Shown here one piece after another: positions 16,753-25,170 of a DNA stretch of 45,806 nucleotides. Numbering within the stretch: the first letter of the stretch is position 1; the number at the start of each line of letters is the position of its first letter. The stretch spans positions 1,522,992 to 1,568,797 of the forward strand of contig CP070686.1 in assembly GCA_020353055.1 (NCBI GenBank), read 5' to 3'. Source of the stretch: Caldifarciminota bacterium (lineage in GTDB: Bacteria > Hydrothermota > Tepidihabitantia > SM23-42). The translations under genes were made by a program, and so were the position numbers. Below the pieces are notes generated by a model. That model made no database searches. It was not told the DNA's origin and saw only the letters and a program-made list of their open reading frames with translations.

Positions 16753-16780
16753 ATTATACTGAAAATCGCAGTGAAGTCAA
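16753..16780 (-). promoter_or_regulatory. Promoter of the C25-like peptidase/V-ATPase operon (leaderless)
   Basis: On the minus strand, TTGACT at 16780-16775 and TATAAT at 16758-16753, spacer 16 bp, five bases before the ATG at 16747. It is the only strong promoter I see upstream of the eight-gene operon. Confidence 0.85.
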
Positions 16781-16801
16781 GAAATTGTAGCCATTTTGCT
16801 G

Positions 16802-16829
16802 TTGACTTTCGGTATTTAAGAGATATAAT
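16802..16829 (+). promoter_or_regulatory. Promoter of tRNA-Pro
   Basis: TTGACT at 16802-16807 and TATAAT at 16824-16829, spacer 16 bp. Predicted transcription start near 16836, two bases before the mature tRNA. It is back-to-back with the V-ATPase operon promoter. Confidence 0.85.
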
Positions 16830-16837
16830 ACAAATTG

Positions 16838-16911
16838 CGGGGCGTGGCGCAGTGGCTTAGCGCGCATGGTTTGGGACCATGAGGTCGTGGGTTCAAATCC
16901 CACCGCCCCGA
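16838..16911 (+). tRNA. tRNA-Pro, anticodon UGG
   Basis: A complete cloverleaf. The acceptor arms CGGGGCG (16838-16844) and CGCCCCG (16904-16910) pair perfectly. The anticodon stem CATGG/CCATG encloses the loop TTTGGGA with anticodon TGG at 16872-16874, and the T arm is GTGGG-TTCAAAT-CCCAC. The discriminator is A at 16911. CCA is not encoded and must be added by the nucleotidyltransferase. Confidence 0.97.
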
Positions 16912-16935
16912 CTCGCTGCGCTCGCTCGAAGATTG

Positions 16936-16963
16936 AAAGTGCGCGCGGTTTTTTGCGTACTTT
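16936..16963. terminator. Inverted repeat between tRNA-Pro and sucD
   Basis: AAAGTGCGC (16936-16944) and GCGTACTTT (16955-16963) form a nine-pair stem with one G-U pair in the plus-strand RNA. The loop carries six Ts. It lies between two convergent genes and touches the sucD stop codon, so it may end both transcripts. Confidence 0.5.
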
Positions 16964-17831
16964 ATCCAAAGTGCTCTTTTATCAGCCTCGCAACCTCGGC
17001 CGGTGTTTCTCCTACCTTTATACCGTTTTCCTCGAAGGCCTTAATCTTCTCCGCTGCCGTACCAGCGGTTCCTGATATGATAGCCCCGGCATGACCCATC
17101 CGTTTATCCGCAGGTGCCGTCTTGCCGGCGATAAAACCGAATACCGGCTTCTTGAAATTTTCCTTGACATATACTGCCGTATCCTGCTCGTCACGACCAC
17201 CAATTTCCCCGACGACTACCACCGCCTCGGTATTCTGATCATGCGCAAATAGTTCAAGGCAGTCGATGAACTTCGTTCCGATAATCGGGTCACCGCCGAT
17301 CCCCAGGCATGTTGATTGGCCGAGTCCTGACTTGGTAATTTGATCAACTATCTCATAAGTCAAGGTTCCGCTCCTCGACACTACACCAATATTTCCTTTT
17401 TTGAAAATATGTCCGGGTAAAATACCGACCTTAGCTTCCCCGGAAGAAACAACACCAGGTGAATTCGGCCCTATCAGGCGGCACTCTTTTTCTTTTAGAT
17501 AGGCAACGACCTTGACCATTTCGATAGCCGGTATACCTTCGGAGATACAAACGACGAGTTTGACACCCGCATCTGCAGCTTCATATACTGCATCCGGTGC
17601 AAATTTCGCCGGCACGAAGATAACTGACGTATTCGCATCAGTTTTCCTGACTGCTTCAGCGACGCTATTGAAAACAGGAACTCCTTCAACCTTCTGGCCA
17701 CCCCGTCCCGGCGTCACACCAGCAACAACGTTCGTACCGTACTTCACCATCTGCATAGTGTGAAAGCTACCGTCCCTACCGGTTATGCCTTGAACAAGTA
17801 ATCTCGTGTTCTTGTCGACAAAAATACTCAT
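16962..17831 (-). CDS. sucD: Succinate-CoA ligase (NDP-forming) alpha subunit
   Basis: The alpha subunit binds CoA and carries the phosphorylated histidine of succinyl-CoA synthetase, a TCA-cycle step that makes ATP or GTP. The 289-residue protein has the CoA-binding Rossmann start [23 protein letters not shown] and the active-site His247 in MGHAGAII. Length and motif order are normal. AAAGGAG precedes the ATG. It lies 15 bases after sucC in the same operon. Confidence 0.95.
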   Translation of the reverse strand: MSIFVDKNTRLLVQGITGRDGSFHTMQMVKYGTNVVAGVTPGRGGQKVEGVPVFNSVAEAVRKTDANTSVIFVPAKFAPDAVYEAADAGVKLVVCISEGIPAIEMVKVVAYLKEKECRLIGPNSPGVVSSGEAKVGILPGHIFKKGNIGVVSRSGTLTYEIVDQITKSGLGQSTCLGIGGDPIIGTKFIDCLELFAHDQNTEAVVVVGEIGGRDEQDTAVYVKENFKKPVFGFIAGKTAPADKRMGHAGAIISGTAGTAAEKIKAFEENGIKVGETPAEVARLIKEHFG

Positions 17832-17846
17832 TTCACTCCTTTCGCC

Positions 17847-18977
17847 TTACTTCAATAGCGCAATGGCTTTCTGAGCACCATCATCCATTGTCTTGGCAAA
17901 GATCAAGCCTGCCTCTTTGAGAATTTCCATTGCCTTATCTTCGTTCGTTCCAGTCAGCCGAGCGACGATTGGATGTTTTATGTTCAGAGTTTCCTTTGCC
18001 TGCAGAATACCGTTTGCCACATCATCACAGCGCGTGATTCCTCCGAAAATATTAAAGAAAATCACCCGTACGTTTTCATCTTTTAACAGAATCTTCAGGG
18101 CATTCATGACCTTCTCCGGCGATGAAGAACCTCCAATGTCCAGAAAGTTCGCCGGTTCGCCGCCAAAGTGTTTAACCAGATCCATCGTTGCCATTGCAAG
18201 CCCCGCACCATTGACGACGCACCCAATATTCCCGCTGAGGCGTACATATGACAGATCTTGTTCTTTTGCCAACAATTCGTTTTCGTCCTCACTTTCGCGG
18301 TCGCGCATTGCCTCAACATCAGGATGACGATACAGACCATTATCGTCGAAGTTGATCTTCGCATCGAGTGCGATCAGGCGACCCGTACGTTCCAGAACAA
18401 GAGGATTTATCTCAGCAAGCGATGAATCAAGTGCAACAAATAGTCTGTAGAGTTTAGATACTACGGATGCACACTCAAACGCTATTTTCGGGTCATCATA
18501 TAAGAAGAGACCAATCTCTCTGGCTTTGTGGGACATCATACCCAACAGTGAATCCGCGTATACCTTATAAATGGCTTCTGGTTTCTGTCGCGCGATTTCC
18601 TCGATCTCGACGCCGCCCTCCTTACATGCCATGACCACCGTTTTCTTCTCTGTCCGATCGACGATGATCCCGAGGTACGCTTCGCTCCCAATATCAACCG
18701 CCTCTGAAACCAGTACTTTTTTAACGGGTATGCCTTTGATCTCCATGTTCAGTATGGATTCGGCGTGCTGTTTTACCTCATTTTCGGTCTTTGCCAGTTT
18801 TATACCGCCGGCTTTCCCCCGACCGCCAACCATAACCTGCGCCTTGATAACACATGGCACACCAATTTCCCTGGCAGCGGCCATCACTTCATCAACCGTA
18901 CGGCACATCTTTTCCTTCGGGGTCAAAATGCCGTATTTCTTGAAGATTTCCTTTGCCTGGTACTCATGAACCTTCAA
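17847..18977 (-). CDS. sucC: Succinate-CoA ligase (ADP-forming) beta subunit
   Basis: The beta subunit has the ATP-grasp fold and binds the nucleotide and succinate. It opens with KVHEYQAKEIFKKYGI and contains VMVGGRGKAGGIKLAK, AEINPLVL and LDIGGSSSPEKVMNALKI. It is 376 residues, close to the family norm of about 388. The start is a TTG at 18977 with AAGGAGG five bases upstream; no ATG fits. It heads the sucCD operon. No other TCA-cycle gene is in the window. Confidence 0.95.
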   Translation of the reverse strand: MKVHEYQAKEIFKKYGILTPKEKMCRTVDEVMAAAREIGVPCVIKAQVMVGGRGKAGGIKLAKTENEVKQHAESILNMEIKGIPVKKVLVSEAVDIGSEAYLGIIVDRTEKKTVVMACKEGGVEIEEIARQKPEAIYKVYADSLLGMMSHKAREIGLFLYDDPKIAFECASVVSKLYRLFVALDSSLAEINPLVLERTGRLIALDAKINFDDNGLYRHPDVEAMRDRESEDENELLAKEQDLSYVRLSGNIGCVVNGAGLAMATMDLVKHFGGEPANFLDIGGSSSPEKVMNALKILLKDENVRVIFFNIFGGITRCDDVANGILQAKETLNIKHPIVARLTGTNEDKAMEILKEAGLIFAKTMDDGAQKAIALLK

Positions 18978-19058
18978 TTTGCCTCCTTATGTTCTTTAAC
19001 TTGGTGCTTTAATATTGACATTGAACGTTCTTATATATTGTAAAGAATAACTTGCCAA

Positions 19059-19086
19059 AGAATAGCCAAATACTGATTGAAGTCAA
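19059..19086 (-). promoter_or_regulatory. Probable promoter of sucCD
   Basis: On the minus strand, TTGACT at 19086-19081 and a weaker -10 TATTCT at 19064-19059, spacer 16 bp. The leader to the TTG start at 18977 would be about 75 nt. Nothing else is visible in the 18978-19179 gap. Confidence 0.5.
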
Positions 19087-19179
19087 TACTGATGGTCATT
19101 TATGAAGTCAATGAAGGCGGCGTTGATCTTCTTGTCAGTATTTCAATGGTGGCAAGGACACCGTAGAGCAATAGCGGGA

Positions 19180-20124
19180 TTACCCGATGCTCTTGTCCTT
19201 CAGGTCATCAGTCCACTCAGGTACGATCGCCCTGAAAATCGTGTCTATGGTTTGCCTGAATCCCGAATCAAGCCCCAGCCTGCCCAGTTCCTCGATGGCT
19301 TCGCGGTACTCCTGAGTGGTGATACGCCGATTGATATCTGCATACTGGCTTGCCTTGAAGGTCGGATAGTACTGAGCCATCACGTTAACTACTGTGCTAT
19401 GTGACAAGTTCTTACTGATGAATTCGAAACATTGCCTGCTGCCGGCAATTCTTTTCGGCAAAACAAGATGGCGAATAAGAAGCCCCTTCTTTGCCACACC
19501 ATTTTTCACTGACAAATCTCCGACCTGACGATGCATCTCTATCAATGCCGGTCTAACTACATCCCAGTAATCTTCTGCTGAAGAGTACTTGCCTGCGATC
19601 GCATTACTGCCATACTTTATATCCGGCATATATATATCAACAATACCCTCCAGCATTCTCAGAGTCTGCACCGATTCGTAGCCGCCGCAGTTGTAAACGA
19701 TTGGCAAATCCATACCCTTCTCCTGTGCGATAGCCAGGGCAGCGACTAGTTGAGGAACCCAGGGTGTGGGCGTTACGAAATTAATATTGTGGCACCCACG
19801 CTCCTGTAATCGTAACATCATTTCAGCAAGGTCTTCGAGTGTAGTCTTCTGTCCCATGCCCAGCTGGCTTATTTCGTAATTCTGACAGTATACACAATGC
19901 AGATTACAATGTGTCAGAAAGATAGTACCAGAACCGTGACGACCTACTAACGGTGGTTCCTCACCAAAATGCTGATGATAGGATGATACCTCTACATCCA
20001 AACCGGCATTACAACTACCGAGTTCACCATTCAACCTATCCACGCCGCACTCGCGCGGGCATACTCTGCACGGTGCGAGGAGTTCGTAGAATTCCTCAAT
20101 GAGATCCTTTGTGATTTTGATCAT
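19180..20124 (-). CDS. Radical SAM protein, PflX type (pyruvate formate-lyase-activating enzyme homologue)
   Basis: The 314-residue protein has an N-terminal cysteine cluster CRVCPRECGVDR, then the radical SAM motif CNLHCVYCQN (CxxxCxxC) and downstream motifs FVTPTPWVPQ and YNCGGYES. This matches COG1313/PflX, relatives of pyruvate formate-lyase activase whose own target is not settled. The start ATG at 20124 has no clear ribosome binding site. It follows hypD by 95 bases on the same strand and may be co-transcribed. No formate-lyase-like partner gene is visible. Confidence 0.85.
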   Translation of the reverse strand: MIKITKDLIEEFYELLAPCRVCPRECGVDRLNGELGSCNAGLDVEVSSYHQHFGEEPPLVGRHGSGTIFLTHCNLHCVYCQNYEISQLGMGQKTTLEDLAEMMLRLQERGCHNINFVTPTPWVPQLVAALAIAQEKGMDLPIVYNCGGYESVQTLRMLEGIVDIYMPDIKYGSNAIAGKYSSAEDYWDVVRPALIEMHRQVGDLSVKNGVAKKGLLIRHLVLPKRIAGSRQCFEFISKNLSHSTVVNVMAQYYPTFKASQYADINRRITTQEYREAIEELGRLGLDSGFRQTIDTIFRAIVPEWTDDLKDKSIG

Positions 20125-20219
20125 GGAACCGTATATGTACTTAAAACCGCCATCTAAGCCTTAATCAAGTTCGTTCGCCACTCATTGCGCACGCTATCTG
20201 CTCCGGGGTTCTGAACCCT

Positions 20220-21302
20220 CTATCTGTTTTTTGAACCCTTGCTCAAATCTCTATTAACATGCCCTCCGTATTTATAATATGCCGCGCATGAACCTTCAGA
20301 CGACACCATACAAGGACCGACCGGAGTCAGCGGCGTGCACGAGCTACTGAAAAGAGCACATTCATATGGCATTTTGAGTCCAAGAAGAACACGTCCGCAT
20401 ATGCATCCTTTTGGCTCTACCGATTTTGGAATCTTAAGGTCAAACTTCTTCAGTGCATCATACTTTTCAAAGGTTTTAGCAAAGGTCAATCCCGATTCAG
20501 GTATCACTCCGATCCCACGCCACCGGCTCTCGCATACTTCGAAAACAGTGTAGAGTAGCTCCAGCGCTTTCCTGTTACCTTCGGGTCGAACCACACGGTC
20601 GTACTCGATAGTAATACTGCTCTTGCCTTCAAGGACCTGTTTTACAAGAATTAGAATTCCGTGTAAGATATCGATAGGTTCAAAGCCAGTAATACATCCC
20701 GGGATATGATACTTCTTGGCCAAAAAACCATATGGTTCACTGCCAATGATCGCCGACACATGCCCCGGAAGTATCAATCCATGCACGTTGATCTTTGGAG
20801 CACCAGCAATGTAATCGAGTGCCGGCGGTATCAGTTTAAATGCCGGAAGTATGTAAAAATTCTTGATATTCTTTCGGTCGGCCGCGATCACCGTCGCCGC
20901 AATGGTCGGGGATGTCGTTTCAAAACCCACCCCGAGAAAGACAACTTCTTTGTCGGGGTTTTCTTCAGCGATGGTCAGAGCATCAAGCGGCGAGTAGACA
21001 ATACTTGGCGAGTATGCCTCGAGAGTCGCCTCTGTACCTGGTACCCGCACCATGTCGCCGAACGTAGCTACTGTGACATTCTTCCGCTGGCTCAAGGCAA
21101 TGCCGTAGTCGATGGTCTCCTGGGGCGTAACACAAACCGGGCATCCGGGACCAGAGAGCAAACGAAGGTCGTCTGGCAACATCGACCTCATACCCGATTT
21201 GGCAATAGCCATGGTATGTGTGCCGCATACTTCCATCAGACTCATACGTCGGTCAACAAGTTTGGATATTGCTTTTATAATCCTACCAGCAGTTGTTTCC
21301 AA
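20220..21302 (-). CDS. hypD: Hydrogenase maturation factor HypD
   Basis: HypD is the Fe-S scaffold that, with HypC, assembles the Fe(CN)2CO unit of [NiFe] hydrogenases. Landmarks are MEVCGTHTMAIAKSGMRSML, LLSGPGCPVCVTP, VFLGVGFETTSPTIAA, LPGHVSAIIG and the C-terminal SSEGSCAAYYKY. The 360-residue length is normal. The start is a TTG at 21302 with AAGGA nearby. No hypA, B, C, E or F and no hydrogenase gene is in the window, so this copy is isolated from its usual partners. A possible extended -10 box (TGCTATACT) lies at about 21353-21361. Confidence 0.93.
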   Translation of the reverse strand: METTAGRIIKAISKLVDRRMSLMEVCGTHTMAIAKSGMRSMLPDDLRLLSGPGCPVCVTPQETIDYGIALSQRKNVTVATFGDMVRVPGTEATLEAYSPSIVYSPLDALTIAEENPDKEVVFLGVGFETTSPTIAATVIAADRKNIKNFYILPAFKLIPPALDYIAGAPKINVHGLILPGHVSAIIGSEPYGFLAKKYHIPGCITGFEPIDILHGILILVKQVLEGKSSITIEYDRVVRPEGNRKALELLYTVFEVCESRWRGIGVIPESGLTFAKTFEKYDALKKFDLKIPKSVEPKGCICGRVLLGLKMPYECALFSSSCTPLTPVGPCMVSSEGSCAAYYKYGGHVNRDLSKGSKNR

Positions 21303-21387
21303 GAGAATGTCCTTGCAGTTCAGCGGACTAAAGCTAAATGCACTTAATCATTAGTATAGCATAAGCCAAGGTGCCATCCGGGTCATG

Positions 21388-22572
21388 CTATATCTTCTCA
21401 ACTTTAGGGTAGTGAATACGAACCATATTTCGCCCCATACCTTTTGCTTCATAGAGGGCTTCATCTGCAGACTTTATCAATTCGGGAACAGAGTTTCCAT
21501 CATCAGGGAAAGATGCTACTCCGGCCGAAAAAGTGACTTTGTTGCTGAACGGTCCGTGAGCGAAATCGTACATCTCCAGATCGTGCAAAAGATTACCCAC
21601 TATGCGTGCCGTGTCCTGCTTCTTGATCTCAGGACACATTACTATGAACTCATCGCCCCCGTAGCGAGCAATAATATCGGTGTCTTCAAAATGCTCCTTG
21701 AAAATCTCTGCCAGCTTGATGAGCAACTGATCTCCCGCCTGATGACCCAGGGAATCGTTGAAATCCTTGAACTTGTCCAAATCGATAATCGTTATCGTAA
21801 CACTGTGCTGAAAACGCCGGGCCCTGTTCAATTCCTCCTCTAATCGATCTTTGAAATAACCTATATTGAACAACTTCGTCAGAGGATCTGTTGAAGCCGA
21901 AAAGGTAATGCTTTCGAAACTGCGCGTGTTATTAAGTGCAACCGCCGTCATCGTTGAAACAATACCGAGCAAATTCTTCTCTCTCTCCTCAAAATCCCCG
22001 CCGCGGCAAATTGCAATCACCCCGAACAGTTTGTCCTGGAAAACCATTGGATAACATATGTCGGGATTGAATCCTACATACGGCTCTTTCTTTGTCCCAA
22101 AGAACTCGAATTCCCGATTACCGATGGGCAGTCTTTTCTCAGCCGTCAGGCCAACCTTACCTTCGCCCAATTGGTAAACAATCTTCGGTATCAAATTATC
22201 ATCAATACCGCGTTCTGCGACTATGTTGAGTCGCTTGCCTTTCTCATTGTAGAGAAACACCGCAAGTTCATTTGTCTCAAGATAATTCGAAAGCAGCCCG
22301 ATTGTTTCGTTTGCAATCTCTTCAGGATTTAAGCGTGCGGTGAGTCTTATCATTGAGGCAAAGAACAGGTTGTTCATTGAATTTATCCTCTTCAACTCGG
22401 CCTTCACGTGATAATTCTCCCGCTTGTGCCGCTCCAATTCGTCGGCAAGAATATCACTGCGCACCATTTTTCTCGATCCTGGTCGGTCGCGCCGTGTAAA
22501 AATCGTGACGAAGATGAGAATTATCATCAGCGATCCGACGCCAATTAAAACAAAGAAGGTGCCCGTATCCAT
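21388..22572 (-). CDS. Membrane-anchored GAF-GGDEF diguanylate cyclase
   Basis: This protein makes cyclic di-GMP. An N-terminal helix (about residues 5-25) is followed by a coiled stretch, a GAF-like sensor domain (about 60-215) and a C-terminal GGDEF domain. The active-site motif is intact in RYGGDEFIVM near residue 304, and the substrate site FKDFNDSLGHQAGD is present. The RxxD product-inhibition site reads EDTD, so feedback inhibition is probably lost. The ATG is nine bases after the -10 box, so the message is nearly leaderless. The HD-GYP protein at 28389 could break down the same messenger. Confidence 0.9.
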   Translation of the reverse strand: MDTGTFFVLIGVGSLMIILIFVTIFTRRDRPGSRKMVRSDILADELERHKRENYHVKAELKRINSMNNLFFASMIRLTARLNPEEIANETIGLLSNYLETNELAVFLYNEKGKRLNIVAERGIDDNLIPKIVYQLGEGKVGLTAEKRLPIGNREFEFFGTKKEPYVGFNPDICYPMVFQDKLFGVIAICRGGDFEEREKNLLGIVSTMTAVALNNTRSFESITFSASTDPLTKLFNIGYFKDRLEEELNRARRFQHSVTITIIDLDKFKDFNDSLGHQAGDQLLIKLAEIFKEHFEDTDIIARYGGDEFIVMCPEIKKQDTARIVGNLLHDLEMYDFAHGPFSNKVTFSAGVASFPDDGNSVPELIKSADEALYEAKGMGRNMVRIHYPKVEKI

Positions 22573-22581
22573 AATAATTGA

Positions 22582-22609
22582 ATTCTATATGGATTTCAAA
22601 AAAAGTCAA
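22582..22609 (-). promoter_or_regulatory. Promoter of the GGDEF gene (near-leaderless)
   Basis: On the minus strand, TTGACT at 22609-22604 and TAGAAT at 22587-22582, spacer 16 bp. The ATG at 22572 follows after nine bases. Confidence 0.75.
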
Positions 22610-22661
22610 CAATATCTTTGTTTTGATCGTATAACAATAGCTTCAATGATCACCTCTGGGC

Positions 22662-22689
22662 TTGACGTGGCGCGCAAAGTCTGTAAAAT
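22662..22689 (+). promoter_or_regulatory. Promoter of the TPR/membrane protein operon
   Basis: TTGACG at 22662-22667 and TAAAAT at 22684-22689, spacer 16 bp. Transcription would start near 22696, before the GGCGGAG ribosome binding site and the ATG at 22731. Confidence 0.75.
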
Positions 22690-22730
22690 ATGTGGATTTT
22701 CCAGTCGGTATTCGCGGCGGAGTCAAAATT

Positions 22731-23480
22731 ATGACAAAAAATCTATGGCTAATATTTTTCATATTCCTGACAAATACAGGATACGGTCAAATACCCCAAA
22801 CCGCTACGCATGAGCAAATACTGGAGACCGCCAGAGAGCATTATGAAAATGGCGCGTACGCAAAAGCAATAACGCAACTAGAGACAATATTGCCCTATTT
22901 GGAAGACGAATCAGCCATCGAAGCCCATGTCCTCCTGGCCTTCAATTACGTGTCAATCGGCGACGAGGCAAGTGCAATAGAGCACTTCAAGGCCGCGCTC
23001 ACAAAAGATCCCGAACTTCAATTGGACCGCTACGAAATCACGCCCAAAATTGCAGCGGTCTACGAAGAAGCCACAAAAGAAAAAGCGTATGAATCCGCCG
23101 GATGTTCCTGCTTTATTCCTGGTATAGGACAAATCTTGAAGGGAGATTACGCAAAGGGGCGGGCAATCATTGCGGCTTCGGGAGTAACGTTAGGCGGTAC
23201 TCTTTTAGCCTGGTCTATTGCTGACGGTAAATACAGCCACTATCTTTCCCTTGGCCCTGATGATTATGCACAAATTGAAGAAGCATATGACGAATATAAT
23301 CGATGGCGCAAAATAACTTTTCTTTCCGCCGCCGCCTTTACGGGTGTCTATATTTACAGCATCATTGACGCAATGATAGCAAGACAACCGTCTACACCGA
23401 GGGATAAAGAAAGGCAGAGCGGGATAATCCTGAAGTTTGATGGAGAGCACACCGTAATTGGCTATGCAATCAAGTTATAA
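22731..23480 (+). CDS. Exported TPR protein with C-terminal membrane hairpin (DUF5683-like)
   Basis: A signal peptide (MTKNLWLIFFIFLTNTGYG) is followed by TPR helices (HYENGAYAKAITQLETILPY, AIEHFKAALTKDPE). A domain with CSCFIPGIGQILKGDYAKG and two hydrophobic segments then resembles the DUF5683/TM2-like family. The role is unknown; similar proteins sit in the cell envelope. I chose the ATG at 22731 because GGCGGAG precedes it, the signal peptide starts there, and the longer TTG frame from 22662 would begin on the -35 box of the promoter. The next gene follows almost without a gap. Confidence 0.7.
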   Translation: MTKNLWLIFFIFLTNTGYGQIPQTATHEQILETAREHYENGAYAKAITQLETILPYLEDESAIEAHVLLAFNYVSIGDEASAIEHFKAALTKDPELQLDRYEITPKIAAVYEEATKEKAYESAGCSCFIPGIGQILKGDYAKGRAIIAASGVTLGGTLLAWSIADGKYSHYLSLGPDDYAQIEEAYDEYNRWRKITFLSAAAFTGVYIYSIIDAMIARQPSTPRDKERQSGIILKFDGEHTVIGYAIKL

Positions 23481-23481
23481 C

Positions 23482-24420
23482 ATGCATCGCTCATTGAGTT
23501 ATATATTCTGCGTAATCCTTATCTCTCTGAATGGTTGCCTCGACGCGCCGCATGACAATGTCTACGACCCCAAGAATCCGAATAAAGCTTACCTCTTGCT
23601 TAATGTCAATGAATTGGGCTTATACGACCTGCAGGGCGCCATTGTCAGCCTGTTGGTCGAAGACTCAATAGCGCAATCAGACACCAGTGATGAATTGGGT
23701 GTCGTGGCATTCGAAAAAGTAGATCCGGGCGTGTACTACCTCCTCACCGAAGCCACCTATTATTCGGCGCTCGAGCAAGGTCCTGAAAGTCTATGGGCAG
23801 GCGCCGAGGTGAATCGGAAAATAGAATTAGTCACCCTCGACTTCGAAGACGACTATGCCGGCATATCCTCACCGTACCGTTTCAATGCAATGAATGGGAC
23901 ATGGACAATCATCGCAGATACAGAGCAGCCAGAAGCGCATTCAGCACCGCAAGTGTATCAAGGCAGCGACATTAATCCTGAAGAAATTGCACTGTCACTG
24001 TGTGATACCGAAGCTCTGCATTTTCTCTTTCAAATAAGAATGAAGGTAGAAATAACCTCCAATGAAAATTGGCAAGCGGGCGTAGTCTTCAGATACCAGG
24101 ATGAAGACAATTGCTACAGGTTACTGCTATCCACTGATACAATACGATGTTATGCTCTTATTAATGGGCAGCACACTGAATTACGCCAAGTGGTGAAAGA
24201 ATCAAACACAGGTGAATGGCACACGATCAGGGTGGAACGTCGTGACGGTGAAAGTTACATACGAATAATAATCGATAATGCCGTGTTATTTAGTCTATTC
24301 GACAACGTTTTCTCGGGAGGGAGGATCGGGTTGATCGTCTCTAACGGTGATTTTTTCGAACCCACGACGGTCAATTTTGACGATGTCACCATAGACTTGA
24401 CCCACACTCATTTACAGTAG
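23482..24420 (+). CDS. Lipoprotein with a LamG/DUF1080-like domain
   Basis: From the ATG at 23482 the protein begins MHRSLSYIFCVILISLNGC, a signal peptide with the lipobox LNGC, and continues with DNVYDPKNP, common after the lipidated Cys in this kind of genome. Residues about 40-110 look like a carboxypeptidase-regulatory Ig fold. The C-terminal half (WQAGVVFRYQDEDNCYRLLL, GEWHTIRVERRDGESYIRI) matches the jelly-roll LamG/DUF1080 fold, which often binds sugars. The start follows the previous stop by one base; an in-frame ATG at 23464 is an alternative. It probably forms a surface module with the TPR protein. Confidence 0.65.
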   Translation: MHRSLSYIFCVILISLNGCLDAPHDNVYDPKNPNKAYLLLNVNELGLYDLQGAIVSLLVEDSIAQSDTSDELGVVAFEKVDPGVYYLLTEATYYSALEQGPESLWAGAEVNRKIELVTLDFEDDYAGISSPYRFNAMNGTWTIIADTEQPEAHSAPQVYQGSDINPEEIALSLCDTEALHFLFQIRMKVEITSNENWQAGVVFRYQDEDNCYRLLLSTDTIRCYALINGQHTELRQVVKESNTGEWHTIRVERRDGESYIRIIIDNAVLFSLFDNVFSGGRIGLIVSNGDFFEPTTVNFDDVTIDLTHTHLQ

Positions 24421-24450
24421 ATACCCCAGGTCCTGGAATATCATCGGATA

Positions 24451-24957
24451 TTATCTCTGCATTTCAGTGGCCAGGCCAATTTTCGCAATGAAAGTGTTCA
24501 CCGTTCTTCCTTCCGCGAAAATAAAACCAAAGTCGATTTGAATGGGCATCTGTGTACGCCTTGATATATTAATAGCCACACCTCCAAGCGCGTAGATACC
24601 CAAGTATGTCTCAGACTGCCCACTGGCAAACCAAAAGTGCAATGCAGGCGCGAATCCCACATAGGGAGCAAACTGCGCGCCCGGTGTCGCGAAGTTGTAT
24701 TTGAAAGCAAACGCAGGGGTTACATCTGTAAGGCGCACGTCGAATACGGTACCGGTCCAAAATCCGACCGTCGGAGACAAATCTAATCCAAGGCCCAAAA
24801 TATCCACATAGCCCGTCACCGCCAAACCAACGAAATTGTCCCCTTTAACCCAATAAGGACCGAACCCTCCCATTGCACCTATCTTTGCTGCGGCTGATGG
24901 AGCTGACAGCATTACGCAAAGCAGAAGCAAGCCGACCAAAATGATATTCCTCGGCAT
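24451..24957 (-). CDS. Small exported protein, likely outer-membrane beta-barrel
   Basis: A 168-residue protein with a clear signal peptide (MPRNIILVGLLLLCVMLSAP...AAA). The rest alternates hydrophobic and glycine/aromatic residues (AMGGFGPYWVKGDNFVGLAV, FAPYVGFAPALHFWF, YLGIYALGGVAINI), which suggests an eight-stranded barrel. No family name can be given. TTAGGAGG stands before the ATG, and the promoter at 25043-25071 gives a leader of about 80 nt. It converges with the lipoprotein gene. Confidence 0.65.
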   Translation of the reverse strand: MPRNIILVGLLLLCVMLSAPSAAAKIGAMGGFGPYWVKGDNFVGLAVTGYVDILGLGLDLSPTVGFWTGTVFDVRLTDVTPAFAFKYNFATPGAQFAPYVGFAPALHFWFASGQSETYLGIYALGGVAINISRRTQMPIQIDFGFIFAEGRTVNTFIAKIGLATEMQR

Positions 24958-25042
24958 TTTTCCTCCTAATGTATGGAAAGAGACAAAACTTCATACAAAC
25001 TGATACGTAAAGTCATGAAAAAAACCTATACTAAACCCCATC

Positions 25043-25071
25043 ATTATACGCTCGAGTATTTGAGATGTCAA
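25043..25071 (-). promoter_or_regulatory. Promoter of the small barrel-like protein gene
   Basis: On the minus strand, TTGACA at 25071-25066 and TATAAT at 25048-25043. The spacer is 17 bp, one of only two 17-bp cases in the window. Confidence 0.8.
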
Positions 25072-25136
25072 GCAACAGGGTTGCTGATATCGGTTGAAAA
25101 ATAAACATATGCAACCATATCTACACCGGAGGTGTG

Positions 25137-25164
25137 TTGACATGACAATACTGATAATTATACT
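25137..25164 (+). promoter_or_regulatory. Promoter of the TonB receptor gene (leaderless)
   Basis: TTGACA at 25137-25142 and TATACT at 25159-25164, spacer 16 bp. Six bases separate the -10 box from the ATG at 25171, and there is no room for a ribosome binding site in the message. Confidence 0.85.
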
Positions 25165-25170
25165 ACCCAG

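Noticed and set aside
16754-16969. Minus-strand frame across the tRNA with database-like motif GAVGFEPTTSWSQT
   Set aside because: It is the antisense of tRNA-Pro, a known source of false gene calls.
19102-19404. Plus-strand 100-codon frame upstream of sucC
   Set aside because: Two thirds overlap the radical SAM gene antisense and there is no start signal.
24421-24450. Terminator from CCAGG/CCTGG and AATATC/GATATT repeats
   Set aside because: Stems are only five to six pairs with no T run.
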